Assembly (NCBI GenBank): GCA_002342415.1
Contig: DDPY01000038.1
Location: forward strand, 50,467 to 79,165
Direction: 5' to 3'
Length of the DNA stretch: 28,699 nucleotides
Source of the DNA: Prevotella sp. UBA2456
Lineage (GTDB): Bacteria; Bacteroidota; Bacteroidia; Bacteroidales; Bacteroidaceae
Position numbers and translations under genes: made by a program. Under the pieces are notes generated by a model, which was not told the DNA's origin, did not search any database, and was given only the letters and a program-made list of their open reading frames with translations. Below are positions 22,937 through 28,699 of this stretch, piece after piece; position 1 is the stretch's first letter; each line of letters starts with the position of its first letter.

Positions 22937-24261
22937 AAAGTCTCTCCAAATAAGGTGGCACTGGTAGAACCTGTTATCTTGACACGAACCGTCTCGCCGA
23001 TATGGTGGTGGCCTTTGGGCAGCACGACGGCCTTGTTCTGCTCCGTACGCCCCATCAGCTGTTCGCGGCTGCGCTTCGAGAATCCCTCGATGAGCACATC
23101 GAACTCCCGTCCTTCATCCTTCTTGTTTTGCTGGGCAGAGATATCGGTCTGTAGGGCTATCAGCTCGTTCAGTCGGCGGATCTTCTCCTCCTCAGGCACA
23201 TTGTCGGGTAAGTGCTTCGAGGCATAGGTGCCCGGACGCTCAGAGTATTTGAACATGAAGGCAGAGTCGTAGCCCACCTCGCGCATCAGCGAGAGCGAGA
23301 GCTGGTGGTCCTCCTCCGTCTCCGAATGATAGCCCACGAAGATGTCGGTAGAGAGTCCGCAGTCAGGGATGATACGACGGATGGCCTCCACCCTGCCTAA
23401 GTACCACTCGCGGGTGTACTTACGGTTCATCAGCTTCAGGATGCGGTCGCTGCCACTCTGTACCGGCAGATGGATATGCTTGCAGACATTGGGCATCTCG
23501 GCAATCACCCGCAGGGTCTCGTCACTCATATCCTTGGGATGCGAGGTGGTGAAGCGGATACGCATCCCGGGAGCCTCCTCTGCCACCCGTCTCAACAACT
23601 CGGGAAAACCATTTCTCACTCCTGATTCCTCATGGCTCATTTCGTAAGAATTGACGTTCTGCCCTAACAGTGTCACCTCCTTGAAACCACGGTCGCGCAG
23701 GTCGCGCACCTCACGGAGGATGCTCTCTACATCCCTGCTGCGCTCGCGGCCTCGGGTGTAGGGCACAATGCAATAGTGGCAGAAGTTGTTGCAGCCTCGC
23801 ATGATGCTCACGAAACCGCCAATCTTGGCTCCATGCAACCGCTGGGGCACCACATCACGATAGGTCTCCGAGGTAGACAGCTCGATATTGATAGCCTTGT
23901 GGCCCGTCTCGACCTGCGCTATCAGGTCGGGCAGCGACAAATAGGAATCCGGACCCGCCACCAGGTCGGCATGATGGTTGTTCAGCAGGTCTTCCTTCAC
24001 ACGCTCAGCCATACAGCCCAACACACCAATAATGAGCGGTGAGAGCTTGCGCTGGCGGCGAACCGCATCCAGAGCGTCCAGCCGATGATAAATCTTCTGC
24101 TCGGCATTGTCGCGCACCGAACAGGTATTCAGGAATACGGCATCGGCTTCATCCAACGACTCCGTAGGTTCATAGCCTGCCATCTGCATCACACTGGCTA
24201 CCACCTCCGAGTCTGCCACATTCATCTGGCAGCCATAGGTCTCTATATATAACTTTTTCAT
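22933..24261 (-). CDS. miaB: tRNA-2-methylthio-N6-dimethylallyladenosine synthase MiaB
   Basis: Radical-SAM methylthiotransferase that modifies A37 of tRNAs reading UNN codons. 442 residues in three parts: UPF0004 domain with Cys11, Cys47 and Cys83 for the auxiliary cluster; radical-SAM core with C157-x3-C161-x2-C164 (RGCNNFCHYC); and a C-terminal TRAM domain from about 376. ETYGCQMNVADSE and TSHPKDMSDET confirm MiaB over MtaB or RimO. Residues 207-218 (EMSHEESGVRNG) after LLGQNVNSY come from a degenerate heptamer array in a loop that varies between species. First gene of the four-gene operon with the exporter and LtaS-like genes; promoter at 24282-24289. Confidence 0.95.
   Translation of the reverse strand: MKKLYIETYGCQMNVADSEVVASVMQMAGYEPTESLDEADAVFLNTCSVRDNAEQKIYHRLDALDAVRRQRKLSPLIIGVLGCMAERVKEDLLNNHHADLVAGPDSYLSLPDLIAQVETGHKAINIELSTSETYRDVVPQRLHGAKIGGFVSIMRGCNNFCHYCIVPYTRGRERSRDVESILREVRDLRDRGFKEVTLLGQNVNSYEMSHEESGVRNGFPELLRRVAEEAPGMRIRFTTSHPKDMSDETLRVIAEMPNVCKHIHLPVQSGSDRILKLMNRKYTREWYLGRVEAIRRIIPDCGLSTDIFVGYHSETEEDHQLSLSLMREVGYDSAFMFKYSERPGTYASKHLPDNVPEEEKIRRLNELIALQTDISAQQNKKDEGREFDVLIEGFSKRSREQLMGRTEQNKAVVLPKGHHHIGETVRVKITGSTSATLFGETL
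23609..23643. repeat. Degenerate in-frame heptamer array in miaB
   Basis: CCATTTC, TCACTCC, TGATTCC, TCATGGC, TCATTTC: five units of seven bases with a pyrimidine-rich consensus. They encode a loop insertion after the conserved GQNVNSY motif. The period is clear but the units differ from one another. Confidence 0.6.
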
Positions 24262-24278
24262 TTATTTAGTCTTTTCGC

Positions 24279-24313
24279 CTGCAAAGGTACAAAAAAAATT
24301 CGTACCTTTGCAG
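24279..24313. promoter_or_regulatory. Back-to-back overlapping promoters of miaB and DUF3737 operons
   Basis: CTGCAAAGGTAC at 24279-24290 and GTACCTTTGCAG at 24302-24313 form a perfect 12-base inverted repeat. Each arm contains a TACCTTTG -7 box, one per strand (24303-24310 plus; complement of 24282-24289 minus), pointing outward with only 13 bases between them. No good TTTG -33 box is found for either, and each -33 region overlaps the other promoter's -7 box. Confidence 0.75.
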
Positions 24314-24334
24314 CCACTAATGAAATATTAACGT

Positions 24335-25177
24335 ATGGAACTGATAAAGAACAAGGAATTTGGTGGTGAGCGTCCCCTATTTACCATTCACGACACTCGC
24401 CTGGAGAATATCACCATTACAGATGGAGAGAGTGGCATCAAGCAGTGCCGGAACATTGAGGCCACAGGCTGCCGCTTCTATGGGAAGTATCCCTGGTGGC
24501 ATGTCGACGGGGCACTGATTGAGGACTGCTATTTCGCCCTCGACTCGCGCTCGGCCATCTGGTACACCAACGACCTGGTGATGCGCCGATGCCGTATCGA
24601 TGCACCGAAGTTCTTCCGCGAGATGAAGAATGTAGAGCTGGAGGATGTACAAATCTGTGATGCTGACGAGACTTTCTGGAAGGTTGACGGACTGCGTCTG
24701 AAGAATGTCAAGCTGCATGGAGGCACCTATCCGTTTATGTTTTCCAAGAACATCTATGTGGACGGACTGGAAAGCGATGCCAAGTATGCGTTCCAGTATT
24801 GTGAGAATGTGGAGGTGCATCATGCGAAGATTCTTACCAAGGACTCGTTCTGGGAGTGCGAGAATGTCACCATCTATGACTCTGAACTGGATGGTGAGTA
24901 TCTGGCCTGGCACTCGAAGAATGTCCGACTGGTCAACTGCCATCTGGCTGGCGAGCAGCTGTTATGCTATGCTCAGAACCTCGTACTCGAGAACTGCACC
25001 TTCGACAAGATGTGCGACCGCGTATTCGAATATTCCACTGTCGAGGCTGACATCCGCGGACACATCGAGAACATCAAGAACCCGACCAGCGGACATATCG
25101 TGGCCGACAGCATTGGTTCCGTCACCATCGACCAGAATGTACGCCAGCCCAATAACTGTGTAATAGAGACAAGATGA
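24335..25177 (+). CDS. DUF3737 right-handed beta-helix protein
   Basis: A 280-residue soluble protein of the DUF3737 family. It is built of about a dozen short parallel-beta repeats, with recurring patterns such as NVELEDVQICDADETFWKV and NVTIYDSELDGEYLAWHSK, giving a pectate-lyase-like helix. No signal peptide is visible, so it is cytoplasmic. Its biochemical function is not established. The stop overlaps the PatB start (ATGA), and DUF3737 genes are repeatedly found beside PatB-type C-S lyases, so a joint role in sulfur amino-acid metabolism is plausible but unproven. Confidence 0.88.
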   Translation: MELIKNKEFGGERPLFTIHDTRLENITITDGESGIKQCRNIEATGCRFYGKYPWWHVDGALIEDCYFALDSRSAIWYTNDLVMRRCRIDAPKFFREMKNVELEDVQICDADETFWKVDGLRLKNVKLHGGTYPFMFSKNIYVDGLESDAKYAFQYCENVEVHHAKILTKDSFWECENVTIYDSELDGEYLAWHSKNVRLVNCHLAGEQLLCYAQNLVLENCTFDKMCDRVFEYSTVEADIRGHIENIKNPTSGHIVADSIGSVTIDQNVRQPNNCVIETR

Positions 25178-26346
25178 AATACGACTTTGACGAGGTGATA
25201 GCGCGCCAGGGTACGGGCTGCGTGAAATGGGATGAGAGTCCTTCGACAGATGTCATTCCCCTCTGGGTGGCCGACATGGACTTTGCGGTGGCTCCCGCCA
25301 TTCAGGAGGCCATCAAGAGGCGTGCCCAGCACCCGGTGTTTGGCTATACATACGTACAGGAAGACTACTATGCCGCTGTCATCTCATGGTTCCAGCGCCG
25401 CCACGGATGGAAGATTAAGCGCGAGTGGATGCTCTACACCATTGGTGTCGTACCCGCCATGTCGGTGGCCATCAAGGCACTGACCATGCCCGGCGAGCGC
25501 GTGCTCATCCTCTCGCCCGACTACAACTGCTTCTTCTCGAGCATCAAAAATAATGGCTGCGAGGTGGCGGAGAGTGTGTTGCGACTGAATCGCAACATAC
25601 AAAACAGGTTTGAGGTCGACTGGCAGGACTTCGAGGCGCAGTGTGCCAACGAGAAGACCACTGTCTTCCTGCTCTGCAATCCCCACAACCCCACCGGGCG
25701 CGTCTGGATCCGCGAGGAATTGCAGCAGATGGCAGACATCTGCCATCGTCACGGCGTGCGCATCGTCTCGGACGAGATACACTGCGAGCTCATCATGCCC
25801 GGCCATACCTTCGTGCCGATGGGCACTGTCGATGAAGATGCCATCATCCTCAACTCCCCCTCGAAGTCGTTCAACATCGCCGGGCTACAAATGGCCAACA
25901 TCATCTGTCAGGATGCGGAGACGCGCCGCCGACTGGACCGTGCCATCAACATCAACGAGGTGTGCGATGTCAACCCCTTTGCCCCAGAGGCTGTCAAGGC
26001 TGCCTATAACGACAGCGAGGAGTGGATAGATGCCCTTAACCTCTACCTTTGGGACAACTACTCGGCACTGTGCGACTTTGTCGCGCACCACCTCCCCCAA
26101 TGGAAGGTGATGCCCCTCGAAGGCACCTACCTCGTCTGGGTGGATGTCTCTGCTTGTTGCGATGCTTGTTGCGACTCAGTCGCAACATACTGTGAGGAGC
26201 TGCTTGAGAAGGCTAAGGTGTGGCTGAATCCCGGCACCATGTACGGCCCTACCTCCGGTGAGGGCTACCTGCGCATCAACATCGCCTGTCCGCGCAGCCT
26301 GCTGATGGAAGCGCTGGAAAGGATTAGAAAGCTAACCAAGAAATAG
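25174..26346 (+). CDS. patB: MalY/PatB-type cystathionine beta-lyase (C-S lyase)
   Basis: Fold-type I PLP enzyme of 390 residues that cleaves cystathionine or cysteine conjugates. Lys231 in NSPSKSFNIAGLQ binds PLP; CNPHNPTGRVW at 168-178 and Asp200 in VSDEIHCEL complete the cofactor site; FDEVIARQGTGCVKWD at the start and WLNPGTMYG plus LRINIACPRS at the end are typical of this branch. Residues 326-338 are cysteine-rich (ACCDACCDSVAT) and translated from a 12-base tandem duplication joined to a palindrome; related enzymes usually have no such stretch there (recalled family pattern). Another palindrome lies at 25577-25597. Cotranscribed with DUF3737 and GH28. Confidence 0.9.
   Translation: MKYDFDEVIARQGTGCVKWDESPSTDVIPLWVADMDFAVAPAIQEAIKRRAQHPVFGYTYVQEDYYAAVISWFQRRHGWKIKREWMLYTIGVVPAMSVAIKALTMPGERVLILSPDYNCFFSSIKNNGCEVAESVLRLNRNIQNRFEVDWQDFEAQCANEKTTVFLLCNPHNPTGRVWIREELQQMADICHRHGVRIVSDEIHCELIMPGHTFVPMGTVDEDAIILNSPSKSFNIAGLQMANIICQDAETRRRLDRAININEVCDVNPFAPEAVKAAYNDSEEWIDALNLYLWDNYSALCDFVAHHLPQWKVMPLEGTYLVWVDVSACCDACCDSVATYCEELLEKAKVWLNPGTMYGPTSGEGYLRINIACPRSLLMEALERIRKLTKK
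25577..25597. repeat. Intragenic 21-base palindrome, copy A (patB)
   Basis: Arms TGTTGCGA and TCGCAACA around CTGAA. It has the same outer arms and length as copy B but is read in a different frame (encoding VLRLNRNI). Confidence 0.8.
26151..26187. repeat. 12-base tandem duplication joined to 21-base palindrome, copy B (patB)
   Basis: TGCTTGTTGCGA occurs twice in tandem (26151-26162, 26163-26174). The second copy runs into a palindrome at 26167-26187 with ten-base arms TGTTGCGACT and AGTCGCAACA around a single C. Encodes ACCDACCDSVAT. Confidence 0.88.
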
Positions 26347-26352
26347 TCATAC

Positions 26353-27825
26353 ATGAAACAAAAAAGGATTGCGAGACACAGCCAAGCCCTTTGGGCAGCG
26401 AGACACTTATGTCTGAGTATCATTCTGTTGCTCCTTCCGCTGCTGACACAAGCCCGCGACTATGACATCACGGCATACGGGGCCAAGAGCGATACCACCA
26501 TCCTCTCTACCGCTGCCCTCCAGCAGTGCATCGATGCCTGCTCGCTGGCTGGCGGCGGGCGCGTGGTGGTGCCTGCCGGCAACTACAAGATTGGCACCAT
26601 CATCCTGAAGAGCAATATCCACCTGCATCTGGAGTTGGGAGCAACACTCTATGGCTCCACCGACCTGAGGGACTACCGCCGCGTGAAACCTAACTACGTG
26701 TCGCTGCGCACCCATACCGAGACCATCCAGCTCATCTATGCCGACTCGGTGGAGAATGTCGTCATCGACGGCTATGGCACCATCGACGGGCGAGGCCGCG
26801 TGTTCCCCAAACTGTCGTGGAACGACGAGGGAATCACCCGTCCCCATCTGCTGCGCTTCGTCCAAAGCCGCAACATCACCATCAAGGACATCACACTCAA
26901 GAACAGCGGTTGCTGGATGCAGCACTATCTGGCCTGCGACCGCCTGCGCATCAGTGGTATCACGGTTACCAACCGCAACAACTACAATAACGATGCGCTC
27001 GACTTGGACGGCTGCCACGATGTGGTAGTATCAGACATGATAGCCGACTCCGATGATGACGGCATCACCCTGAAGAGCACCTCGCCGCGCCTCTGCGAGG
27101 ATATCACCATCCAGAACTGCATTGTCTCCTCCCACTGCAATGCCGTCAAATTAGGTACCGAGACCAATGGCGGATTCCGCAACATCACCATCCGGGGCAT
27201 AGTGGTGAAGCCCAGTGCCGACCAGAAGGAAAAGTTCTTCGGACAGTGGAAAGGCTCCTCAGCCCTCTCGTTAGAGATTGTCGACGGCGGTGTGATGGAG
27301 AATGTAAGCGTCAGCGATATGACCATCTCCGGCACCGAGTCGCCTATCTTCGTGCGCTTAGGTCACCGCGGACGCGGCTATACCTTCCATCGGAGCGGAG
27401 CCAATGCCTTTGTCAGTCAGCATGTGAGCGGTGGCAACGAGGGCGGAACGGCTGCCAACAAGCCCGACAGCATCGAGACCGTCGGGCGAATGCGCGGCAT
27501 CTATATAAATAATGTACGCGTGAGAGGGGCAGGCCGCTATGGCTGCAGCATCACGGGACTGCCCGGCCATCCTGTGGAGGATGTCCACGTGTCGAATGTC
27601 ACCATCCATCATCAGGGCGGCATTCAGACTAAAGACCTGCCCGCCATCCATCAGGCTCTGGAAGACGAGAAGGCTGCCGAGTATCCTGAGGCCACCATGT
27701 GGGGGCCGCTGCCTGCAAAGGGTTTTTATGTGAGGCATGCCCGCAGGGTATGTTTCGACTCAGTCGAAACACACACTGAAAAGCCCGATGCCCGTCCGGA
27801 GCTGGTCCGCGAAGACGTGGAATAA
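26353..27825 (+). CDS. Secreted GH28 polygalacturonase-like glycosidase
   Basis: A 490-residue exported enzyme. A long n-region and a hydrophobic stretch (LCLSIILLLLPLLTQA, 19-34) form the signal peptide, then RDYDITAYGAKSD opens the GH28 beta-helix. Catalytic aspartates are expected in NNDALDLDG (212-220) and SDDDGITLKS (233-242). The usual GHG motif is replaced by SSHCNAVKLGTET (His261, Lys266), as in exo-acting or rhamnogalacturonan-type GH28 branches rather than classical endo-polygalacturonases. A C-terminal CFDSVET (467-473) comes from a palindrome. It lies six bases after patB, an odd partner for a pectin enzyme; no SusC/SusD pair is present. Confidence 0.88.
   Translation: MKQKRIARHSQALWAARHLCLSIILLLLPLLTQARDYDITAYGAKSDTTILSTAALQQCIDACSLAGGGRVVVPAGNYKIGTIILKSNIHLHLELGATLYGSTDLRDYRRVKPNYVSLRTHTETIQLIYADSVENVVIDGYGTIDGRGRVFPKLSWNDEGITRPHLLRFVQSRNITIKDITLKNSGCWMQHYLACDRLRISGITVTNRNNYNNDALDLDGCHDVVVSDMIADSDDDGITLKSTSPRLCEDITIQNCIVSSHCNAVKLGTETNGGFRNITIRGIVVKPSADQKEKFFGQWKGSSALSLEIVDGGVMENVSVSDMTISGTESPIFVRLGHRGRGYTFHRSGANAFVSQHVSGGNEGGTAANKPDSIETVGRMRGIYINNVRVRGAGRYGCSITGLPGHPVEDVHVSNVTIHHQGGIQTKDLPAIHQALEDEKAAEYPEATMWGPLPAKGFYVRHARRVCFDSVETHTEKPDARPELVREDVE
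27751..27771. repeat. Intragenic 21-base palindrome, copy C (GH28)
   Basis: Arms TGTTTCGACT and AGTCGAAACA around a single C. It differs from copy B by one compensated base pair (G-C to T-A) and is read in the same frame (CFDSVET versus CCDSVAT). Confidence 0.88.
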
Positions 27826-27860
27826 GCGGAGCCCACCTTCGGGGGATTAACTTCTTTTAA

Positions 27861-27894
27861 CGGCGCACCCTGTAATATCCCGCAGGGTGCGCCG
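27861..27894. terminator. Strong hairpin between GH28 and the sigma gene
   Basis: CGGCGCACCCTG and CAGGGTGCGCCG are perfect 12-base arms around a ten-base loop. Only TCTATTT follows, so it is not a classical T-run terminator. It ends 13 bases before the sigma-factor start, so it could stop GH28 transcription or control translation or transcription of the sigma gene. Confidence 0.65.
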
Positions 27895-27907
27895 TCTATT
27901 TAGTAGC

Positions 27908-28438
27908 ATGAGCTCAACAGTCAGACAACAGGACTTCGCCCAACTGGTGACGAAGCATGCCCGGCAGGTACTCGACTTCACAGCGCGTCTGCTGCCAGAC
28001 CGCCAAGAGGCTGAGGAGGTGGCGCAGGATGCCTTCGTCAAGGCGTTCCACCAGTTAAGCACCTTCCGGGGCGACTCCTCGCTGCTGACCTGGGTGGAGC
28101 GCATCGCCTACCATGAGGCCATGAGCCGACTGCGCCGACGGCGGCCCCACACAGTAGACATCAGCGACCCTGGAGTGGCCAAGGAGTTTGCCTCCGTGAC
28201 AGCCGACGAAGACTTGTCTTCAGGGCGCGAGGAGCGCATCCAGCACTTAGAGGAAGCCATCGGACTGCTGCCCACCGAAGACCAGCTGTTGCTCCACCTC
28301 TACTACTACGATGACCGACCCCTGCGAGACATCGCCTACATCATGGAAGCAGAGCCCAATGCCTTGGGGGTCCGACTGCACCGAATACGCAAGAAGTTAC
28401 AAACAATGATTAAACAACGCGAAGATGAAGAAATATAA
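27908..28438 (+). CDS. ECF-type RNA polymerase sigma factor
   Basis: A 176-residue sigma-70 family protein with only regions 2 and 4. Region 2 at about 8-78 includes RLLPDRQEAEEVAQDAFVKAF and TFRGDSSLLTWVERIAYHEAMSRLRRR; region 4 at about 115-168 includes LPTEDQLLLHLYYYDDRPLRDIAYIM and the helix-turn-helix LGVRLHRIRKKL. Such factors direct transcription of surface or stress genes. The frame is open back to a GTG at 27887 inside the hairpin, but ATG 27908 gives the usual start. It overlaps the next gene by 14 bases. Confidence 0.93.
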   Translation: MSSTVRQQDFAQLVTKHARQVLDFTARLLPDRQEAEEVAQDAFVKAFHQLSTFRGDSSLLTWVERIAYHEAMSRLRRRRPHTVDISDPGVAKEFASVTADEDLSSGREERIQHLEEAIGLLPTEDQLLLHLYYYDDRPLRDIAYIMEAEPNALGVRLHRIRKKLQTMIKQREDEEI

Positions 28439-28699
28439 CGATACCGACCTGCGCGAAGCCCTGCGCCGACGCGAAGCCAAGCGCCCACAGACGGAGGTGC
28501 CCGACGACTTCCTGAGCAACGTGATGCAGAAGACAGAAGCCCAACAGCACCCCCGGCGGCAGGATGCTTCCGGGAATCGCCGCCCGTGGCGCATCGCCCT
28601 GGCAGCCCTCGCCGCAGCCGCCTCCGTTGCGCTGGTTGTCATGTTGACGTGGCCAAATAAAGAATCGAGCGCACTCGGTCAGTCAATCGAGCGCGGTCA
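28425..28699 (+). CDS. Probable membrane anti-sigma partner (5' part only)
   Basis: The frame opens at ATG 28425 within the end of the sigma gene and runs off the window after 91 codons. Residues 1-54 are charged and cytoplasmic (MKKYNDTDLREALRRREAKR at the start); residues 55-76 (WRIALAALAAAASVALVVMLTW) form one membrane segment. No zinc-binding H-x3-C-x2-C motif is seen. The overlap with an ECF sigma gene and the single membrane segment suggest an anti-sigma or regulatory membrane protein; the sequence alone does not prove it. Confidence 0.6.
   Translation, partial: MKKYNDTDLREALRRREAKRPQTEVPDDFLSNVMQKTEAQQHPRRQDASGNRRPWRIALAALAAAASVALVVMLTWPNKESSALGQSIERG
28663..28699. repeat. 22-base direct repeat at the window end
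   Basis: AATCGAGCGC occurs at 28663-28672 and 28685-28694, a 22-base period, with GGTCA also repeated near the second copy (28677 and 28695). It lies inside the anti-sigma-like frame just after the membrane segment and may continue past the window. Confidence 0.45.

Overview
The window looks like chromosomal DNA from the Bacteroidales, most likely a Prevotella-type organism. Evidence: Bacteroidetes promoters (TTTG about 20 bases before TAnnTTTG) upstream of greA and between the divergent glycosyltransferase operons; Bacteroidetes-typical families (SUMF1-like lipo/secreted protein, DUF3737, GH28, ECF sigma with a small membrane partner, GT32, GT90); and many short seven-base-period tandem repeats between genes. 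Genus is an inference. No rRNA, tRNA, transposase, phage gene or CRISPR array was seen, and no gene-free stretch exceeds 300 bases.

Layout. (1) 1-2155, plus: PAP2-type membrane phosphatase, then greA and a HIT-family hydrolase behind a strong promoter and a leader containing a terminator-like hairpin. (2) 2198-6674: a gtrA-type flippase (minus) divergent from wecE (sugar aminotransferase), a GtrB/ArnC-type GT2 and a GT87 membrane transferase whose frame runs through a heptamer array into a secreted SUMF1 module. Together these resemble the logic of an Arn or Gtr cassette: make an amino sugar, load it on undecaprenyl phosphate, flip it, and transfer it outside the inner membrane. (3) 6722-15324, minus: a nine-gene operon with GT25, GT90, GT4 and GT11-like transferases, the GDP-heptose route (hddA, gmhA, an hddC-gmhB fusion), an HldD-type epimerase and a DUF6492-like transferase. 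(4) 15461-17180, plus: GT32 transferase and LpxL-type acyltransferase. (5) 17242-24261, minus: miaB, an MsbA-type ABC exporter and two LtaS-like polymer/lipid head-group transferases. (6) 24335-27825, plus: DUF3737, a PatB/MalY C-S lyase and a GH28 glycosidase. (7) 27908-end, plus: ECF sigma factor and the start of its probable membrane anti-sigma partner.

Most of the window serves the cell surface: nucleotide-heptose supply, core or O-chain/glycoprotein glycan assembly, lipid A acylation, glycolipid export and head-group transfer.

The most unusual feature is not a gene but a class of small repeats. Seven-base-period arrays lie between genes and also, in frame, inside several of them (GT87/SUMF1, LtaS-like, fucosyltransferase, miaB, end of the GT2). 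A second class, perfect or near-perfect palindromes of 19-38 bases, sits inside coding regions (patB, GH28, LtaS-like, GT4, lpxL) and in the convergent junction at 17178-17233. Both add short unconserved peptides to otherwise conserved enzymes.
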